Assembly: GCA_030834695.1 (NCBI GenBank) | Contig: JAUQXK010000064.1 | Coordinates: forward strand, 1 to 64,000 | Source of the DNA: Desulfobacterales bacterium | Lineage (GTDB): Bacteria; Desulfobacterota; Desulfobacteria; Desulfobacterales; SpSt-501 | Direction: 5' to 3' | DNA length: 64,000 nucleotides | Shown: positions 62,732 through 64,000 of the stretch, piece after piece | Numbering within the stretch: the stretch's first letter is position 1 | How the letters are laid out: every line of letters begins with the position of its first letter | Notes under the pieces: model-generated | Databases searched by the model: none | Told to the model about the DNA's origin: nothing | Seen by the model: only the letters and a program-made list of their open reading frames with translations | Position numbers and translations under genes: made by a program

Positions 62732-63880
62732 TCAGACCCCTTTGCCTTGAATGATTCGCAGGATATTGATGATGTCCGCGGGCGTGATGAAAACGCTGTC
62801 GATGCGGTTGGCCAGGAACACCCGCTCGGGATGCTCCACCGCCAATTTCACCGATTGCATGACCTGCCCCATGTTCATCTCAACGACCACCACCGCCTTG
62901 GTACCGGCGCAGCGGTTGCGTACGACGTCCCGTGGAAACGGCCAAAGCGTCTGCAATTCCAGCAACCCCAGGCGCTCGCCCCGCTGGCGTCGCTCTTCGA
63001 CGACGTGCAGCGCCGACCGCGCCGATGAGCCGTAGGAGATCAGAATGATCTCGGCATCCTCCAGGAAGAACTCTTTGAAACGGGCCAGCTCGTTGGTGCG
63101 GTTTTCCAGCTTGTCGACCAGATGGCGCAACAGGGCATGAACCACGCGCGGCTCGGTAGAGGGAAACCCCCACATGTCGTGCACCAGCCCGGTCACATTG
63201 TACCGGTGCACACCCCCGAAATCCGACATGGGAAGCCGTCCGTCTTCCCGCGGAAGATAGGGATGGTAGTCGACGCCTTCCTTCACCGATGTCCTCAGCC
63301 GTTCCACCAGCTGGACCTCACCGGGCTCCGGCATAACCAGACGCTCCCGCATGTGGGCCACGACCTCGTCGAACAGTAGAATAACAGGGGTCCGGTAGGT
63401 TTCGGACAGGTTGAAGGCCTCCACCGTGATGGCAAACACATCCTGGTGGTTGGAGGCCGTCAGTGCAATGATGGCGTGGTCCCCGTGGGTTCCCCAGCGC
63501 GCCTGGTTCACATCCCCTTGGCTGACATGGGTGGGAATGCCAGTGGACGGGCCGCCGCGCTGCACATCCACGATCACGCAGGGAATCTCCGCCATGACCG
63601 CATACCCCAGGGCCTCCTGCATCAGCGAAAAACCGGGGCCGCTCGTGGCGGTCATGACCTTGCGACCGGTGAGCGAGGCGCCGATAATCGCACAGATCGA
63701 AGCGATCTCGTCCTCCATCTGCAAAAACTTGCCTCCGATCTGCGGAAGCCGGTAGGCCAGATGTTCGGCGATCTCCGTAGAAGGGGTGATCGGGTAACCG
63801 GCATAAAAATCCAGTCCGGCATAAAGGGCCGCTTCGACGCATGCTTCGTTGCCCTGCAGAAATTTAACGTTTTTTCCCAT
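62732..63880 (-). CDS. korA: 2-oxoacid:ferredoxin oxidoreductase, alpha subunit
   Basis: The protein is 382 residues. It starts FLQGNEACVEAALYAGLDFYAGYPITPSTEIAEHL in pieces typical of the alpha chain, with EDEIASICAIIGASLTG, MTATSGPGFSLMQEALG and, near the end, NMGQVMQSVKLAVE. It is the pyrimidine-binding partner of the beta chain. Ferredoxin-linked 2-oxoglutarate synthesis is widely used by anaerobes in the reductive or incomplete citric acid cycle. It starts 6 bases after the ferredoxin-like subunit stop. Confidence 0.96.
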   Translation of the reverse strand: MGKNVKFLQGNEACVEAALYAGLDFYAGYPITPSTEIAEHLAYRLPQIGGKFLQMEDEIASICAIIGASLTGRKVMTATSGPGFSLMQEALGYAVMAEIPCVIVDVQRGGPSTGIPTHVSQGDVNQARWGTHGDHAIIALTASNHQDVFAITVEAFNLSETYRTPVILLFDEVVAHMRERLVMPEPGEVQLVERLRTSVKEGVDYHPYLPREDGRLPMSDFGGVHRYNVTGLVHDMWGFPSTEPRVVHALLRHLVDKLENRTNELARFKEFFLEDAEIILISYGSSARSALHVVEERRQRGERLGLLELQTLWPFPRDVVRNRCAGTKAVVVVEMNMGQVMQSVKLAVEHPERVFLANRIDSVFITPADIINILRIIQGKGV

Positions 63881-63886
63881 TGGATC

Positions 63887-64000
63887 CTACTCCTGTGTCT
63901 CCACTTCGATTGCGAAATCCGGACAGCGCAACTCGCACAGCCGGCAGCAGATGCAATCCTGGGGCCGCACAACCACGACCTTGTCCTGATCGTCCAATTC
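63887..64000 (-). CDS. korD: 2-oxoacid:ferredoxin oxidoreductase delta subunit, ferredoxin-like (5' end outside window)
   Basis: Only the last 37 residues are in the window. They contain a CxxCxxCxxxCP 4Fe-4S motif (CICCRLCELRCP) and the terminal segment DFAIEVETQE, as in the delta chain of KorDABC enzymes. The stop TAG lies 6 bases before korA, and the reading frame is open through the edge, so the gene continues beyond 64000. Confidence 0.9.
   Translation of the reverse strand, partial: ELDDQDKVVVVRPQDCICCRLCELRCPDFAIEVETQE

Overview
The window looks like a core-genome segment of a free-living anaerobic Gram-negative bacterium, most likely a Desulfobacterota (sulfate-reducer-type deltaproteobacterium). 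This taxonomic call is inference. It rests on the ferredoxin-dependent 2-oxoacid oxidoreductase operon, QueH and FolE2 in place of their more widespread counterparts, AMMECR1, a short phosphatidylserine decarboxylase, an ExeA-like ATPase, many stand-alone signalling proteins, and a nif3 / zinc-ribbon / RNase P RNA / HPr-like gene order. Coding density is very high. I see no transposase, phage gene, integrase or CRISPR array. The only mobile-like DNA is one short palindromic repeat near 29.9 kb. No gene-free gap exceeds 300 bases; the largest is the 298-base lon / prepilin-peptidase interval.

Layout. 0-6 kb: tRNA-Leu, an HD-GYP response regulator, an NAD-binding protein, then a tightly overlapping maf-yggS-queH run followed by a membrane M48 protease with TPRs. 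6-16.7 kb (mostly minus strand): enoyl-CoA hydratase, cell-wall amidase, mutS, LapA-like protein, HIT hydrolase, UPF0280, dGTPase, ATP-grasp enzyme and Mut7-C protein. 16.9-28 kb: a signalling and envelope island. It contains a membrane-anchored divergent kinase-like protein, AMMECR1, a Ser/Thr kinase / degenerate-GGDEF / double-FHA operon, a single-domain response regulator, a protein with a novel-looking tandem 58-residue repeat, a two-TM helical protein and an ExeA-ATPase-OmpA fusion. This is the least conventional part of the window.

28-42 kb: NUDIX, aminotransferase, an AhpF-like reductase, ispD, an HPr-like fusion, rnpB (overlapping the gene before it), zinc-ribbon protein, nif3, a CAU tRNA, rpoD, dnaG (with a 40-bp near-perfect palindrome inside the gene), hisA, hisB and tRNA-Ala. 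42-50 kb: YcaO-TPR protein, dynamin-like GTPase, a 48-residue regularly spaced cysteine protein, algH and a multi-GAF nucleotide cyclase. 50-64 kb: tex, dtd, folE2, ttcA-like, rpoZ, greA, asd, psd, tsaB, lon, prepilin peptidase, and the korDABC operon, whose first gene runs off the right edge.

How genes work together. Nucleotide and tRNA quality control is dense here: maf, dGTPase, NUDIX, MutS, DTD, TsaB, TtcA-like, QueH and FolE2 (the last two both feed queuosine). Information-processing genes (dnaG, rpoD, rpoZ, greA, rnpB, tex) are interspersed with envelope genes (amidase, psd, algH, LapA, ExeA-OmpA). Promoters listed are sigma-70-like matches found by eye. Where several starts are possible I chose by Shine-Dalgarno position, overlaps with neighbours and family alignment, and said so.
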